Shown: positions 11,883 through 23,755, counted from the first letter of the stretch. The stretch: DNA of 64,000 bases from Impatiens glandulifera (GCF_907164915.1 NC_061867.1:37547338-37611337), one strand, 5' to 3'. Numbers and translations: made by a program. Notes: generated by a model from the sequence alone, not told the origin.

Positions 11883-12956
11883 ATGGTGGAAACGCGTATC
11901 GACGGGGAGTTGAATGAAATCCGCAGCCGCAATCAAGCGCAAGACGAACGACTGTTGGCTCAAGAGGCCCGATTCGAAAGGATGGAAGCTATGATGGCTT
12001 CAATGAGCGATGCAATCAACCGACTAAGTACAACTGGGAATAATCAAGTACCACCAGATGAAGGTCAAAATCTCCGAGGTGATAATCATCGTGATCGCAG
12101 ACGAGGCGAAGATGTCAGACATCGGGAAGTTCATAACGAGGAAAGGTATCAACCTCCAACTAGGCTGTCGAAGATTGATTTTCCAAGGTTTAACGGCGAA
12201 GAGGTGGATGACTGGATTTACGGAGTCGAGATGTTTTTTCAAATAGACCGAACATCAGAAGAATCAAAGATGGATTATGCATGTGCTCATCTGACCGGTC
12301 GAGCGCGTTGCTGGTTCAGCTCATATTTACAACACCGACTTCTAGGGCGAGCTATGACATGGAACGAACTGAAGCAATTAGTTTTGAAGGAATTCGGTCC
12401 AAGCGAATTGGATGATCCACTAGACGAATGGAAGGACTTGAAGCAGACGACAACAGTTAAGGATTTCGGTAAGAAATATCTCGATATTACATATAAACTG
12501 CCACATCTTACTGAAGAGTACTCCATTAAGGGATACTTAAATGGACTAAAAGAAGAAATAGCCAATCCAATCAGGATACAGAAACCTCAGTCCTTAACTG
12601 AAGCGATGAGAATGGTTAAACTTCAAGAACGAACTAATCAGAAATTACAAGATGCTGTTTTTGATTCGTTAGTGCGGCGAGGCTATTTAGCAAACAAGGG
12701 AGGTCCATTACTGCCAACTCCGAAGGCTGCATCTTTCCTGAATTGAGGAAATAATAATGGACCGTATAATAGAACATCGACAAGCCTTGCAAGCAGTTCT
12801 AATAGTACAGGCCAGTACAATAGAACAACAAATACTATTCCAAGAAAAGTCAATTTAGATCAGAAAGCGTATGACGAGAAAAAGAAAAACAACTAGTGCT
12901 TCTATTGTGAAGAGAAATGGGAGTATGGTCATAGATGCAGGGCGGGTGCCATTGCG
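11883..12956 (+). pseudogene. gag: gag of the chromovirus-type element
   Basis: The ATG at 11883 follows the primer site and is preferred over the upstream in-frame TTG at 11856. The capsid-like region holds FPRFNGEEVDDWIYGVEMFF and the matrix of Trp/Leu positions typical of plant gypsy gag (WFSSYLQ, MTWNELKQLVLKEFG). A coiled stretch (EARFERMEAMMASM) precedes it. TGA at 12744 and TAG at 12894 interrupt the frame. Directly after the second stop comes the zinc knuckle CFYCEEKWEYGHRC in the same frame. No frameshift is seen; point-mutation stops alone inactivate it. Confidence 0.9.
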
Positions 12957-14829
12957 ATGATAAATGAACTATTCGAGGAAGAGAATCAGGAAGAAAAATT
13001 GGTTGAAACCGTGGACGAATTAGAAGATGGCGTTGCAATGACAATTGAAGGATCAAATACATTTGATACCATGAAGGTGCAAGGAACGGTAGGACGAAAC
13101 AACGTATATATTCTGATAGACTCGGGAAGTACGCATAATTTTATTAACCCACGAGTGATCAGGAATACAAAATTTGTAACGTCTCCGGCGGTTAAACTAA
13201 TGGTCACAGTAGCAAGCGGTCATCAATTGGTAAGTACTACCAAATGTCTTGGATTACAATGGTCAGCTCAGGGAATAGATTTCAATGTCGATGCATGAGT
13301 ATTGTCCATTCCCAAGTATGACATTATACTCGGAATATAATGGTTGGTGACACTTGGTGGAATTCAGTGGGACTTCAAGAATCTGATAATGGAATTTTCA
13401 TTTAATGGTGAATTGCGGAAGCTACACGGGGATACATCCAATTTGGTTTCCATGATAGAAGGCAGAACATTAGGGAAGGTTATCCGAAAGGGCGCTAATG
13501 TGGCTATGCTGAGTATTGGGGAATCAGAAGGGTGTGAATCGGAATTGTATTCCGTAATAATATATTCACCAGAGGCTGACAAGGAACAAAAATTGGAGAA
13601 ACTGTTAATAGAGTTTGAAGAATTATTCAGAGAACCTACAATACTTCCACCTACTCGCAATTATGATCATCGAATTAATCTCAAAGAAGGAGCAGGAACC
13701 GTTAGCTTAAGGCCATACTGATATCCTGCTCTTCAAAAGGATGAAATGGAAGGCATGATAGAAGAGATGCTTAAATCATGAGTGATACGCAAAAGTTATA
13801 GTCCATTTTCTTCACCCGTTGTGCTGGTAAAAAAGAAGGACAAAAGCTGGAGATTATGCATCGACTACCGACGTTTAAATGAGGTAACTATTAAAGACAA
13901 ATTTCCAATTCCATTAATAGAAGAACTAATGGATGAGTTATATGGTAGTTGTATTTATTCTAAACTAGATTTAAGATCTGGTTATCATCAAGTCAGAATG
14001 AAGGAAGAAGACATTTATAAAACTGCATTCAAGACACATGAGGGTCATTACAAATTTGTAGTGATGCCTTTTGGTTTGACAAATGCACCTTCCACGTTTC
14101 AACGAATGATGAATGAGGTTTTTAAGCCTTATTTGAGGAAATTCGTACTAGTTTTTTTTGACGATGTTTTGATCTATAGTCGAACATGGGAAGATCACTT
14201 AAAACAGTTGCGATTGGTATTCGAGTTACTGAAACAACATCATTTAGTTTTGAAACATTCCAAGTGTGTCTTTCCTTGTTTGGAAGTAGATTACCTTGGA
14301 CATGTTATTTCACAGCAGGGAGTTGTTGTAGATATGTCGAAGATATCAGCTATTAAAATATGGCCGACTCCAGATTCCTTAAAACAACTTAGAGGATTTT
14401 TGGGCTTGACAGGATACTACAGGAGGTTTGTTAAGAATTATGGGTCTATAGCTCGGCCACTAACATCCTTATTGAAAAAGGGAAAATTAGTTTGGAATGA
14501 AGAAGCCGCTGTGGCATTTGAGGAACTGAAAAAGGCCATGATGAATCTACCAGTACTAAAATTACCTAATTTCGAGGAAAGCTTTGTGGTTGAAACTGAT
14601 GCGAATAACAATGGTATGGGGGCGATCTTGATGCAGCAAGGACACCCTGTGGCATATATCAGTAAAGGGCTCGGTCCGAAACTATAGGCCTTATCTGCTT
14701 ATGAACGAGAAATGTTAGCTGTATTACATGCTATCAAGAAATGGAGAAGTTATTTACAATTCAAACCATTCATCATAAAAACGGATCATGAAGCATTGAA
14801 ACACCTGTTGGAGCAAAATATATGGAATT
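12957..14829 (+). pseudogene. pol: pol of the chromovirus-type element: protease, RT, partial RNase H
   Basis: The frame continues from gag. Protease has YILIDSGSTHNFI (about 13108-13146). RT runs from [20 protein letters not shown] (13782) through [35 protein letters not shown] and the catalytic FFDDVLIYS, with both Asp kept, to [14 protein letters not shown]. RNase H starts [16 protein letters not shown] and breaks after IIKTDHEALKHLLEQ, where the sequence jumps into the 3' LTR. In-frame stops lie at 13296, 13338, 13719, 13779 and 14685, with no frameshift. Integrase is wholly deleted. Confidence 0.92.
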
Positions 14830-15100
14830 AGCGGGAAGTTAATTATGGAAGAGGATGGGTATATAAAGAGGAGATCATAATCTGCAAGAGGTACCCCGAC
14901 ATTCTTACAGAAACCTCTAAGGTTAACTTCTCTCTCTATATTTTCTATCTCCTATCTTTTTCTTCCTTATCGTTAAATTCTTACTCACCTAATAATTGTG
15001 AATCTCATTCTCACCTCCATTATATTCTATTCTTCACTTAAATCAAGTTATCTCTCACTTATAGCTAAGTTATCAGTTAAATCTACTTTAAGCTATATCA
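14812..15100 (+). repeat. 3' LTR remnant of the chromovirus-type element
   Basis: The 289 bases align without gaps to 11567-11855 of the 5' LTR. I count five differences, three of them G/A and two C/A. The first 189 bases of the LTR are missing. The breakpoint shows AGCAAAA in both the pol side (GGAGCAAAATA) and the LTR side (TTAGCAAAATA). Confidence 0.93.
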
Positions 15101-15600
15101 GTTTCATGGGTGGTGAAACAATCTTGAAGATGTTTCATGAGTGGTGAAATGCCGTATTCGATTATTATTTTCCAAAATGTTTCATGGTTGGCGAAAGAAT
15201 CTTGAAGATATTTTAGGTGGCGAAACGCCGTATTCGATTATTATTTTCCAAGTTGTTTCATGGGTGTCGAAATTTCGTATTCGGTTATTACTTTCCAAGA
15301 TATTTCATGGGTGGCGAAACCATCTTGAAGACTTTTCATAGGTGGTAAAATGACGTATTTGATTATTATTTTCTAAGATATTTTATGGGTAGAGAAACAA
15401 TCTTGAAGACGATTCATGGGTGGCGAAACGTCGTATTTGATTATTATTTTCCAAGATAATTCATGGGTGACAAATCAATCTTAAAGACGTTTCATGAGTG
15501 GAAAAATGTCATACTCGATAATTATTTTCCAAAGATGTTTCACAGGTGACGGAACATTCGAAAGATGTTTCATAGGCGATGAAACATCGTACTCAAGTCC
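15101..15600 (+). repeat. 78-bp tandem array, right part
   Basis: The array interrupted at 11377 resumes with GTTTCATGGGTGGTGAAAC and continues with about six more diverged units (GATTATTATTTTCCAAGAT...TTTCATGGGTGGCGAAAC) to about 15590. Units here are more degraded than those left of the insertion. Confidence 0.85.
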
Positions 15601-16549
15601 ATACGGGTCTCCCAAGAGGCTCGCCAGGTTTATTTTCTTGAAATTCGAAATAAACTATAAAATTGGGAGTTCTCAAAACGTAGTGTCTATGTTCAAGTTT
15701 GGACATGCATTTTTCTAAACTAAGTGATTTCTACCAATTTTTTCCTAAAGGGCATTCTGTACACAATTATTTTTTCACCTCCAATTTTTATAGTTTATAA
15801 ACAATTATTAAAATAATTTATTTCGGATTTTTAGTTTAATTAGGTTATAATTAGCCTAAGTTGAAGGAATGTAAGAGATTTTATTATACTTAGAATATTT
15901 AAGGGTTTTAATTAAATTAAATCACTTTAGATAATAAAATAAAAAGGACATAGAAAACCGTTTTTTTTCTGTATATTAACAAAATTTTCATTTTATTTTA
16001 TTAAATTTCATTATTTTGTTTAATTAGATTTGATTTAATTTAATTAAATAAAATTATCAGGTTAAAGGGCGTAGACTTTGTCTTTTTTTATTAAATAATT
16101 TGTTTAATTTCTAACTAGAAAGTTAGTTAGTCTTTCTTTTAGAAAATTAGTTAGAAGTTAGTTATTTATCTTTCTTATTTCATTTTATTTGATTTTGTAG
16201 GAAAATAAAAGAGAAAAAACAATATGTGAAGATCATGGAGCTTCATGGATATCCATCAAGAACAAGATAAGGTCCATGAAGATTCTCCAAGAATGGGCCA
16301 AGATTCACAAACAAAATTCAAGATCCAAAAAAGGCCAAGATCCATCAAAAGAGAATGCTTAATTTCGAAATCATGAAGGTCCATTCCCATGTCAAGATCA
16401 AGATCAGAATTATTTCAAATCAATGTTAAGGCATGAGCTCAACTGAGGAGCCCAACCGGTGACCTGACCCATGAATTAACCCATGAACCAAGATCCAACC
16501 CAAAAGAAGGTGGTGGAAGCTTCTAGGAACCTCTAGGAGGAGCTTCAAA
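15601..16549. other. AT-rich, TE-like non-coding sequence
   Basis: No ORF is present. From about 16225 to 16520 the text is rich in words such as AAGATCCA, CCATGAAG and AACCC, resembling LTR sequence, but no boundary is supported. Confidence 0.35.
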
Positions 16550-17419
16550 TGTTGGAATTTTAAACTAATTCATAAATTTCATTAATGAATGGAAATGAGA
16601 GTTTGGGTAAATAAAATCAAATGAAATTCAAACGAAATTCACATGAAATTCAAACATGAATTAAAGTGAAATTTGATCCAAATAATTAAATTATTATAAT
16701 TAATTTGTTAATGATGTAATTAACATTTAATGGCTTGAAGAACAATTATCAAATTAAATATGTTTAATTTTGTTAATTGTCATTGTAACCTTCATGATAT
16801 TATTGCTATCAATTTATTAGCAAGAAAATAATGTAATGTGTAATCGAAGAGAAAATACAAAGGGCAATGAAGAGGCAATCAAGGTCAGCCGTTGGATCAA
16901 AGATTAATAGTTGATTTTATTTTTATGAAAGTTTAACATTTCAACAATATAAAACCCCTCATGTTTAATCTCAAACTTTACATTATCTTATATTTTTCTC
17001 ACACTAGAATTCCAAAAGTCTTCTTCTTGTTTTGTGAGTGTTCTTCGAGTTCTTTGTTCGATATTTCCGTTGAAACCCGGTGATAGTTCAGGTACGCTGA
17101 TCAAGTTCGACGAGTAGTGATTTTAGTGCAGAATCACTACAGGATTCGTTGTACCCTGGGAGACAGCCATCTGCGATAAGCTCCAGCACAAACGGGAGAC
17201 GATAAAACTGTTTTAAGGAAAATGTGCTAAGCACATGCCTCGAATCAACAATTTATTCGGTGATATTGTTCTTCATATATTTTATTTATTTCATTTATCT
17301 GTAACATCAATTTATATATATTTCTGTAATTTATTTCAAGACAATATTTCTAACAATTTTAAAATAAAGGATTCTTTAAACATTTTGACATGTTAAAAAA
17401 GGACAATTATTCCCCAACA
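16550..17419 (+). repeat. Candidate solo LTR (TGTTGG...CCAACA)
   Basis: The segment starts TGTTGGAATT and ends ATTCCCCAACA, giving the TG/CA termini with six-base inverted ends usual for LTRs, often of copia type. A TATA box (AATATAAAA, 16946-16954) sits mid-way, followed by a CT-rich stretch and a GGGAGACAGCC...GATAAGCTCCAG region. I found no 5-bp target duplication: TCAAA lies on the left and TTTAT on the right. It could be a recombination product or a chance boundary. Confidence 0.5.
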
Positions 17420-18370
17420 TTTATAGGTAGTTTGTAAATGGGCATTGGGCCCTAGGGTTTTCCTAGAATTCCCTATATAAACACTACTAAGATAATTTTG
17501 CAAAACACCAACCCCCAATTTGAAATTTTACAACATAATGCCCCTAGGCTGCCTACATTCATTTATATTTTAAAACCCTAAGAAAACACCAACTTATGTT
17601 AGATTGTTTCACAAGTTTTTCTTAGGAGTTTCTGTTAGTCTTCTCCTTAAGTCAAAAACACTTAATCCCATGTAAGGTTTCTTGAACCATTGTTTCATTT
17701 ATTTGCATTTGTCTTTTAAATAAAAAATATGAATGCATGCCTTTGTCTTTTCTACTTTATGTTTGCATGATTTCTAATTTTGTTTTGCTTTAATTTGTAT
17801 GCTTTATATATTCAAATATGTAACATATAACTCAACATGTAAATAACTTAAATGAAAACTAAAAAACAAATCATAAAACTAATTAAAAACAAGGGTCTCT
17901 TAACCAAAAATTACTTTAAAACTCAAAATTGGCCCTTGAAATGACCATTTGATGATGCTCGATCGAAGGATTCAAATTCATCTTTTAATTTGAATTTTTA
18001 TGTGCTCAAAGCGTTTAATAATTTTTTTTTAACATTTAAGCTCAAAAGAAATTAAATTTAATAATGAGCATAAGGTATTTGACCGAGAATTATTCAAAAG
18101 AATCCTAAAAATTGACTAAGAACAAAAATATAATAATTATGCCTTTAATTGCTCTTTGATTTTAATTATATATGATTTTCTTGCATGATTTTCTTTATTT
18201 ATATATTCTTAACAATTATATGAATTTATATTGAGTTTGGGGTCAATCTTGGCCACCATTCATGAGTTATTAATATAGGATATTGGTAAGAAAACAAAGA
18301 ACATTAGGATTTTCTACTGTAGAGACGCTCCTTCAAGGAGTCTCTAGCTGTTCTTCAAGCATAGTGATGC
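17420..18370. other. Non-coding, LTR-like sequence
   Basis: A core-promoter-like CCCTATATAAACAC lies near 17470 after a GGGCCCTAGGGTTTTCC stretch, which looks like a gypsy LTR promoter. No ORF, primer site or paired repeat was found. Confidence 0.35.
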
Positions 18371-18374
18371 TCAG

Positions 18375-19165
18375 ATGTCGATGCTTGACCCGCTTCTACA
18401 ACTGGCATCATATCCGACTGAAAAAAAGGACCAGATCCTACGCCTGAATAAGTTTGGTGACGCTTCCGACCGAGGGAGGCCTGTTGCTGATGTTGACTTC
18501 CACCCGACCGAGAGAAGACACGATTTTCAACTGATGCCCCTACCTACTACCTATTGTCCGATTAAGGAATAAAGTTACTGGTAATTGAGCGATGACATGA
18601 TTTTCAACCGTAGTTGCACTTGACTGAGAAGTAAGTTGCGACCGAAGATTTCCTTTATTGCTACCCATTCGACATTGCACCCGACCGAGGGATGTCATGG
18701 AACTCGACCGTGGTTACGACCGAGAATTGAAGTCATTCCTTATTTGTGACCGACGCTGCATCCGACCGAGAAAAGAAATTACTGTTGTGGGCCCGACTGA
18801 GGGATGACATGAAGATTGATCGATGTTGTTGTGGCGTACTACTGATCGACGATGCATCCGACCAAGAAAAGACGTTGTTGTTGTTGTGCGCCCGACCGAG
18901 GGATGACATGAAGATTGAGTAATGATGTTATTGCTTGTTGCTGATTGACGCTACACCCGAACGAGGAACTTGCTACTGATGTATGCCCGACCGAGGAATG
19001 ACGTTGTTTTTGACCGTGTTTCTGCACCCGATACAAGACCCGACCTAGGGCTTCAGCTCTCCCTCAAGCGGCCGAGAAATGGCACCCGATTCAAGCCATG
19101 ACCGAGCAACGACTTATATTTCGACCGAGAATTTGAGCCATCTTTCAGACACAACCGAGAGTTCT
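18375..19165 (+). repeat. Degenerate GACCGAG-rich array
   Basis: CCCGACCGAGG and close variants recur about twenty times at irregular spacing of roughly 25-60 bases, separated by GATGACATGA, GATTGA and TTGCTG words. Related arrays occur at 24.6 kb (same strand) and 32.4 kb (opposite strand), the latter two inside one LTR family. The short open frames through it have no protein character. Confidence 0.75.
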
Positions 19166-19798
19166 TCCAGCGATCAATCTTCACACACAGTTTGTCTCCC
19201 TTTTCTCTTTTATTTTATGCATGGATTTGAACTTTATTTATTTTCTATTTTGGATTTTTGTTGGTTTTTGAAATGTTGATTTTTGATTTGAACTCAAAAG
19301 AAATCTCTTGATCAACTTTCTTACGTCAAAACATTTTTATTGTTTTCTAAAGTCGTGAAATTTAATTAAACTAAAAAAATTAAGTAGGCCTATGATGATT
19401 TCTCATTAAAATCTTAATCTCTCCTAAATTCGACACAGGATAGTAAAATGCTAAACATTCAAAGCCCAAATTTGTAAATTTGACGACACGTTATTGTAAT
19501 GTACATAAGGAATGAGTTGCCATCAGGAAATTAAATAAATAGATAGTGAATAAACAAACACAAACACATGTTTATAAGAAATTAAGTTTTGTTCATAAAT
19601 GGAGTTTATGTGGAATGGAGACTTACATTAAACTCCAAATCGTTTCCAAAAAGTTATGGAGCTTTCTAGATGCCTCACTATCACTCAAGTTGTGGAATCG
19701 CGAAGTGAAATATATCGAAATCGTTGGTGGAGATAGATGAGAACAGATAAAAGTGAAAATCTATAGCTTAAACAACTACTCCATATTATTAAGTTGTC

Positions 19799-19900
<102 letters not shown>

Positions 19901-19929
19901 CTAGTTAAAAAAATAAATGTATTTCTTTT

Positions 19930-20060
19930 TATAAATAATATCACATAAATAATAAGTTAATTGTTTTATAATTATTGAGGTAAAATCATGTTTTATATAA
20001 TTTTATTATTAAAAATTCTTGTAAGGATTTGAATAAAGATGTTCAAAATTCAAAAAAAAA
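19930..20060 (+). repeat. Direct duplication, copy 1
   Basis: The stretch ATAAATAATATCACATAAATAAT through ATTATTAAAAATTCTTGTAAG to TTCAAAATTCAAA recurs at 20338-20492. The two AT-rich copies differ by scattered changes and a short internal re-duplication in copy 2. Confidence 0.7.
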
Positions 20061-20337
20061 ATTACTAATAAAAATGCTTAATTTGAGATTAACTTAAGTT
20101 AAAATTTTGCGCTTTGAGATTATGCGGGGAACATGAAGGTGAGTGTCATGCCAGTTCTCATTTAGTTCCCAAAAATGCTTAATTTGAGAATTGGACCATT
20201 TTAAATAATTAATTAAAAAAAATAAAAAAATAATTAATTATTTAAAAATAATTCAAATCAAACATACTTGATTTTTAAATTAATTTCTAAATACATATTA
20301 CTATTTAAAAAAAAATATCACTATATAATATATATGT

Positions 20338-20492
20338 TTTAATAAATAATGTCACATAAATAATAATTTTTTTAATAAATAATGTCACATAAATCATAGG
20401 TTTTATAAATGATTAAGATAAAACATTATTTTATATAATTTTATTATTAAAAATTCTTGTAAGAATTTAAACAAACATTTTCAAAATTCAAA
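20338..20492 (+). repeat. Direct duplication, copy 2
   Basis: Second copy of the 19930-20060 block. The word AATAAATAATGTCACATAAAT is itself doubled near 20342 and 20374. It ends in ATTTTCAAAATTCAAAT about 270 bases upstream of the NHL-type gene. Confidence 0.7.
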
Positions 20493-20687
20493 TTTTGACA
20501 ATTAGCCAATTTTGAATAATTAATTAATTATTTAAAAACAATTCACATCAAACAAATGCATTTGATTTTGAATTAATTTCCAAATATCCGCATATCAAGA
20601 CAATCACTCAACGTGAAAATAGCCGTTACAGGTTTGGACAAGTACTTAATACTTATCCAATAGCAGCGTATGTTTGAGGCCATTATC

Positions 20688-20717
20688 TCTCCCTCGTCTC
20701 TCTCTCTCTTTCTCTCA
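20688..20717 (+). promoter_or_regulatory. CT-rich leader of the NHL-type gene
   Basis: A run of CTCTCTCTC-type sequence lies 50-80 bases before the ATG, with a CCAAT word near 20657. CT tracts are common in plant 5' UTRs. The transcription start is not determined. Confidence 0.4.
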
Positions 20718-20766
20718 AAACCCTAGAATTGTTTTTCCAGAATTTCGGATCAAATCAAAACCCTCC

Positions 20767-21468
20767 ATGACGAATTCTCGCCAGCCTCATCTAAACGGCG
20801 CTTTCTACGGCCCTTCAATCCCTCCTCCGTCATCGAATAACTATCATCATCCAATTCGCGGCGGCGGCGGTGGCACCGGATGTTGCTGTTGTTGCGACTG
20901 TCTTGGTTGTCTCTGTAGTTGCATTTGCAACCTAATCCTCCAAATTCTCTGTACGATCTTACTAATATTAGGTGTAATCGTCTTCGTCCTCTGGCTAATC
21001 TTCCGTCCAAACAAGGTAAAATTCTACGCCGACGACGCTTCTCTTACTAGATTCGATCTGTCATCTACCAACAACACGCTCTATTATAATCTCTCCTTAA
21101 ATCTAACTATTAGAAACCCTAATAAACGAGTCGGTATTTACTACGACTCGTTCGAGACGAATGCTTATTACGAGAATCAGCGATTCGCTACCGAGTTGCT
21201 TACTAAATTCTACCAGGGGAAGAAGAATACGACGTCGCTTGAGGCGGAGATTAAGGGTCAGAATTTACTGTTGCTTCAGATTGATAGAACTCAGTATAAC
21301 TCGGAGAAAAAGTCTGGGGTTTTTAGCATTGAATTGAAGCTGCGACTTAGGGTTCGGCTAAAGGCATGGTGGTTTAAATCGCCACGGTTCACGGCGAAAG
21401 TAAACTGCGATCTGAAAGTTCCGATGAATTCCACATTTGAGAGTAAGAGGTGCGACATTGATTGGTAA
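20767..21468 (+). CDS. NDR1/HIN1-like (NHL3-type) membrane protein
   Basis: The start is the ATG at 20767 (MTNSRQPHLNGAFYGPSIPP); the longer upstream frame begins at a TTG and lacks family similarity. The intronless ORF encodes 233 residues, the usual NHL size. A Pro/Gly-rich N-terminal tail is followed by a Cys cluster (CCCCCDCLGCLCSCIC, about residues 40-55, likely S-acylated), one membrane helix (about 58-82) ending WLIFRPNKVKF, and an extracellular LEA-2-like domain with NLTIRNPNKRVGIYYDSFE and FYQGKKNTT. It ends KCDIDW-like (RCDIDW). Family members sit in the plasma membrane and act in pathogen and stress responses. I see no break. A G/T-rich tract (21477-21536) begins the 3' UTR. Confidence 0.93.
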   Translation: MTNSRQPHLNGAFYGPSIPPPSSNNYHHPIRGGGGGTGCCCCCDCLGCLCSCICNLILQILCTILLILGVIVFVLWLIFRPNKVKFYADDASLTRFDLSSTNNTLYYNLSLNLTIRNPNKRVGIYYDSFETNAYYENQRFATELLTKFYQGKKNTTSLEAEIKGQNLLLLQIDRTQYNSEKKSGVFSIELKLRLRVRLKAWWFKSPRFTAKVNCDLKVPMNSTFESKRCDIDW

Positions 21469-21539
21469 TAGATTTGGTGAGTCGACTCAGTGGGTTGGTT
21501 GGTTGGGTGAGTGAGTGGGTTGAGTGGGTGGGTTCTTTT

Positions 21540-22886
21540 CGAATAATTTAATTACTTTACCAAATTCCCTTTCTCCTTCTACGAGAATTGTTTTTGAATT
21601 ATTAAATAAATGGCATCATCATTGTTTTATCTCCGTTTTTTTTATTTTATGTTTATTTCATTTTTAAGCTCTAATCAATTAATTTTAAAATTTAAATTAT
21701 AAATATATTGAAATAAACTCTTAAATATCTATAATTTATTAAAAACATAACTTTTTAAATAAATAATGTCAATTTAAAGGTATATTTTCAAAAAAAAATT
21801 ATTTCATTTGTTTTTAATTTTACAAAGCTAACAACATTATAATTTGTCATATTTGTTAACATTATTATTTGTCTTATTTGTTAACATTATTATAGGATTT
21901 CTATTTTTATTTTCTAAATACTAGTGGGAACAAAGTTTTCACTTTCCTGTTGAAGGGATTTTTTAAATTTAATTCCTAAAAGGAAAAACTTATATAATAA
22001 TTTTAATTTTCACACAATGATGTTACAGAATAAGACGACGACGGTATTGTTATTCATTTATCTACTCCATTTTTAAATATTGTGTATTTGTATTGTGTCC
22101 TCAAAATCATTTAAACGATAAGGAATATTGATGTTGAAGGAAAAAAAATGTATGATAGTTATATATATAGTTAAAATATAAATAATATATTAGACAATAT
22201 ACAAGATATAAAATATAATATCGTAATATAAAATCCGTAATATATAGTTAATCGACCCGCTAAAACTGACTTACACCAAAATGGGCGATTATCCACTTAG
22301 TGAAAAAGAATTTAATTTTAATTGAAGACGAAATCAATTTATGAATAAAAAATTAAAATAAATTCTAATTCAAATATAAAAAACACAACATAATTTAATA
22401 TAATATATATATATATATATATATATTATAGATAGAGCAATTTCAAACAAAATCATAAATAAAATGTTTAAAAATTAATTAAAATGTAAAGGATCTTTAA
22501 TCTATTATTTTATTTTAATTATTGTTTATATCATTTTAATTTTTAATCAAATTATTAAAATATATACTTTATAATATAAATATTTATAAAGTATAATATA
22601 TTTTATTTATATTAAAATTTAAGTATATGATTATAAAAATTATATATGATTAATTAATTAAAATATATATAAACTTTTTATTCTGTAGAGAAAAAAAAAA
22701 TAGATAACTCTAATTATATATTTTTTAAAACGAAAAATGGAAAAATGGATTAACCATTTAGTCCGCAAACACATCATTTAATTAGGTGCATAATTTGCCG
22801 CTTAAGCACCCAGGATTTTAGGGTGAGAATATCCCCTTCTTATTCCCGTTAGACTAGAAGATAGATATCTTATTAAATTATTATAA
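21540..22886. other. AT-rich intergenic DNA
   Basis: No gene is seen. A TA run lies near 22404-22428, with other AT-only stretches. A change to the repeat family starting near 22887 marks the next element. Confidence 0.5.
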
Positions 22887-23746
22887 CATAGGTCTAAAAA
22901 CTAAAATTTACCTACACAATTTAAAATTTTAAAAATAACTATTTTGAATAAATAAATTCAAAATAATTAGAATTAAGGCCAAATCATAATTAAATAATTA
23001 ATTATAATAATTATTGTATTAATTAAATCCCAAATGAATTATTTACGAACCACACAATATGAAAAAAAAATAGACAAAATAAATGATATGTCTATTAAAA
23101 ACATTTTGTGTATTTTGTAGGTTGAAAATGGAGCCAAAAGGAATTAAAAAGAATCAATTACAAACAGGCTCCAAGGTTGGAAAAAGGTCGGGATCTAGTG
23201 TTGCTGAATAGAAGGGAAACGACCATAATATACTACACAGCCCTCGGATGAGCGTTGTATCATCCAACGCACAACAGTTAGTCGCGTCGTTCATTGCAAC
23301 GGAAGAAAAGCTCGTTTGCAAAGTAGTATATCAACTAACGCGCGCTTCAACACCATTAGCCTAGACGCGAACGGAACACTCCAGCGTAGACGGAACGCGG
23401 ATGGAACGCCCAAGCGTCCGCGCTTTGTCCAAAAACGAAGTCGTTTCGAGACTCAACGCTCAGACGTTGTTTTCGACCCTAGTTTGTCTTCTTCCTTGCG
23501 AAGAACTAGATTAACATCGGCCGAAATCTTTGATTTTTCAAAGATGGAACTCAGCAGATACTCCACCAAATGATTTCATTCAAAAGCTAAAATGATCACC
23601 CTAACATGGTGATCATTTCACCTACAATCATAAGAATAATCATTCCTTATAACGATCAACTGGATGAAGAACAAACAAAAGCCATTAATGATGTTTTTTT
23701 CTTTTGAAATTCGATCAACTTGATCGATTAACCGACCTTGGCTAAC

Positions 23747-23755
23747 TATAAATAG
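23747..23755 (+). promoter_or_regulatory. TATA box of LTR copy A
   Basis: TATAAATAG lies in GGCTAACTATAAATAGCTTCCC. The matching site in copy C is near 33584-33591 on the minus strand. Confidence 0.5.

Larger units (their letters stand above)
11378..15100 (+). mobile_element. Ty3/gypsy retrotransposon (chromovirus type), internally deleted
   Basis: The 5' LTR starts TGTTAC and ends ATATCA (11378-11855), the primer site is TGGTATCAGAGC, and one gag-pol frame follows. The truncated 3' LTR ends ATATCA at 15100. GTTTC at 11373-11377 and 15101-15105 is a 5-bp target site duplication, so both outer ends are original. Integrase and about 189 bases of the 3' LTR are missing. The single ORF, the primer site and the CFYC...GHRC gag finger suit chromoviruses, but without the integrase C-terminus no chromodomain can be checked. 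Confidence 0.93.

Noticed and set aside
16545..17424. A target duplication for the 16550-17419 candidate LTR
   Set aside because: TCAAA and TTTAT do not match; I found no alternative boundary giving a duplication, so the LTR call is kept at moderate confidence only.
18375..18572. ORF through the GACCGAG array
   Set aside because: It is a low-complexity repeat; the same array lies in LTRs on both strands elsewhere in the window.
23316..23573. ORF inside LTR copy A
   Set aside because: The homologous part of copy C is not open in the corresponding frame, and the region lies in an LTR-like module.
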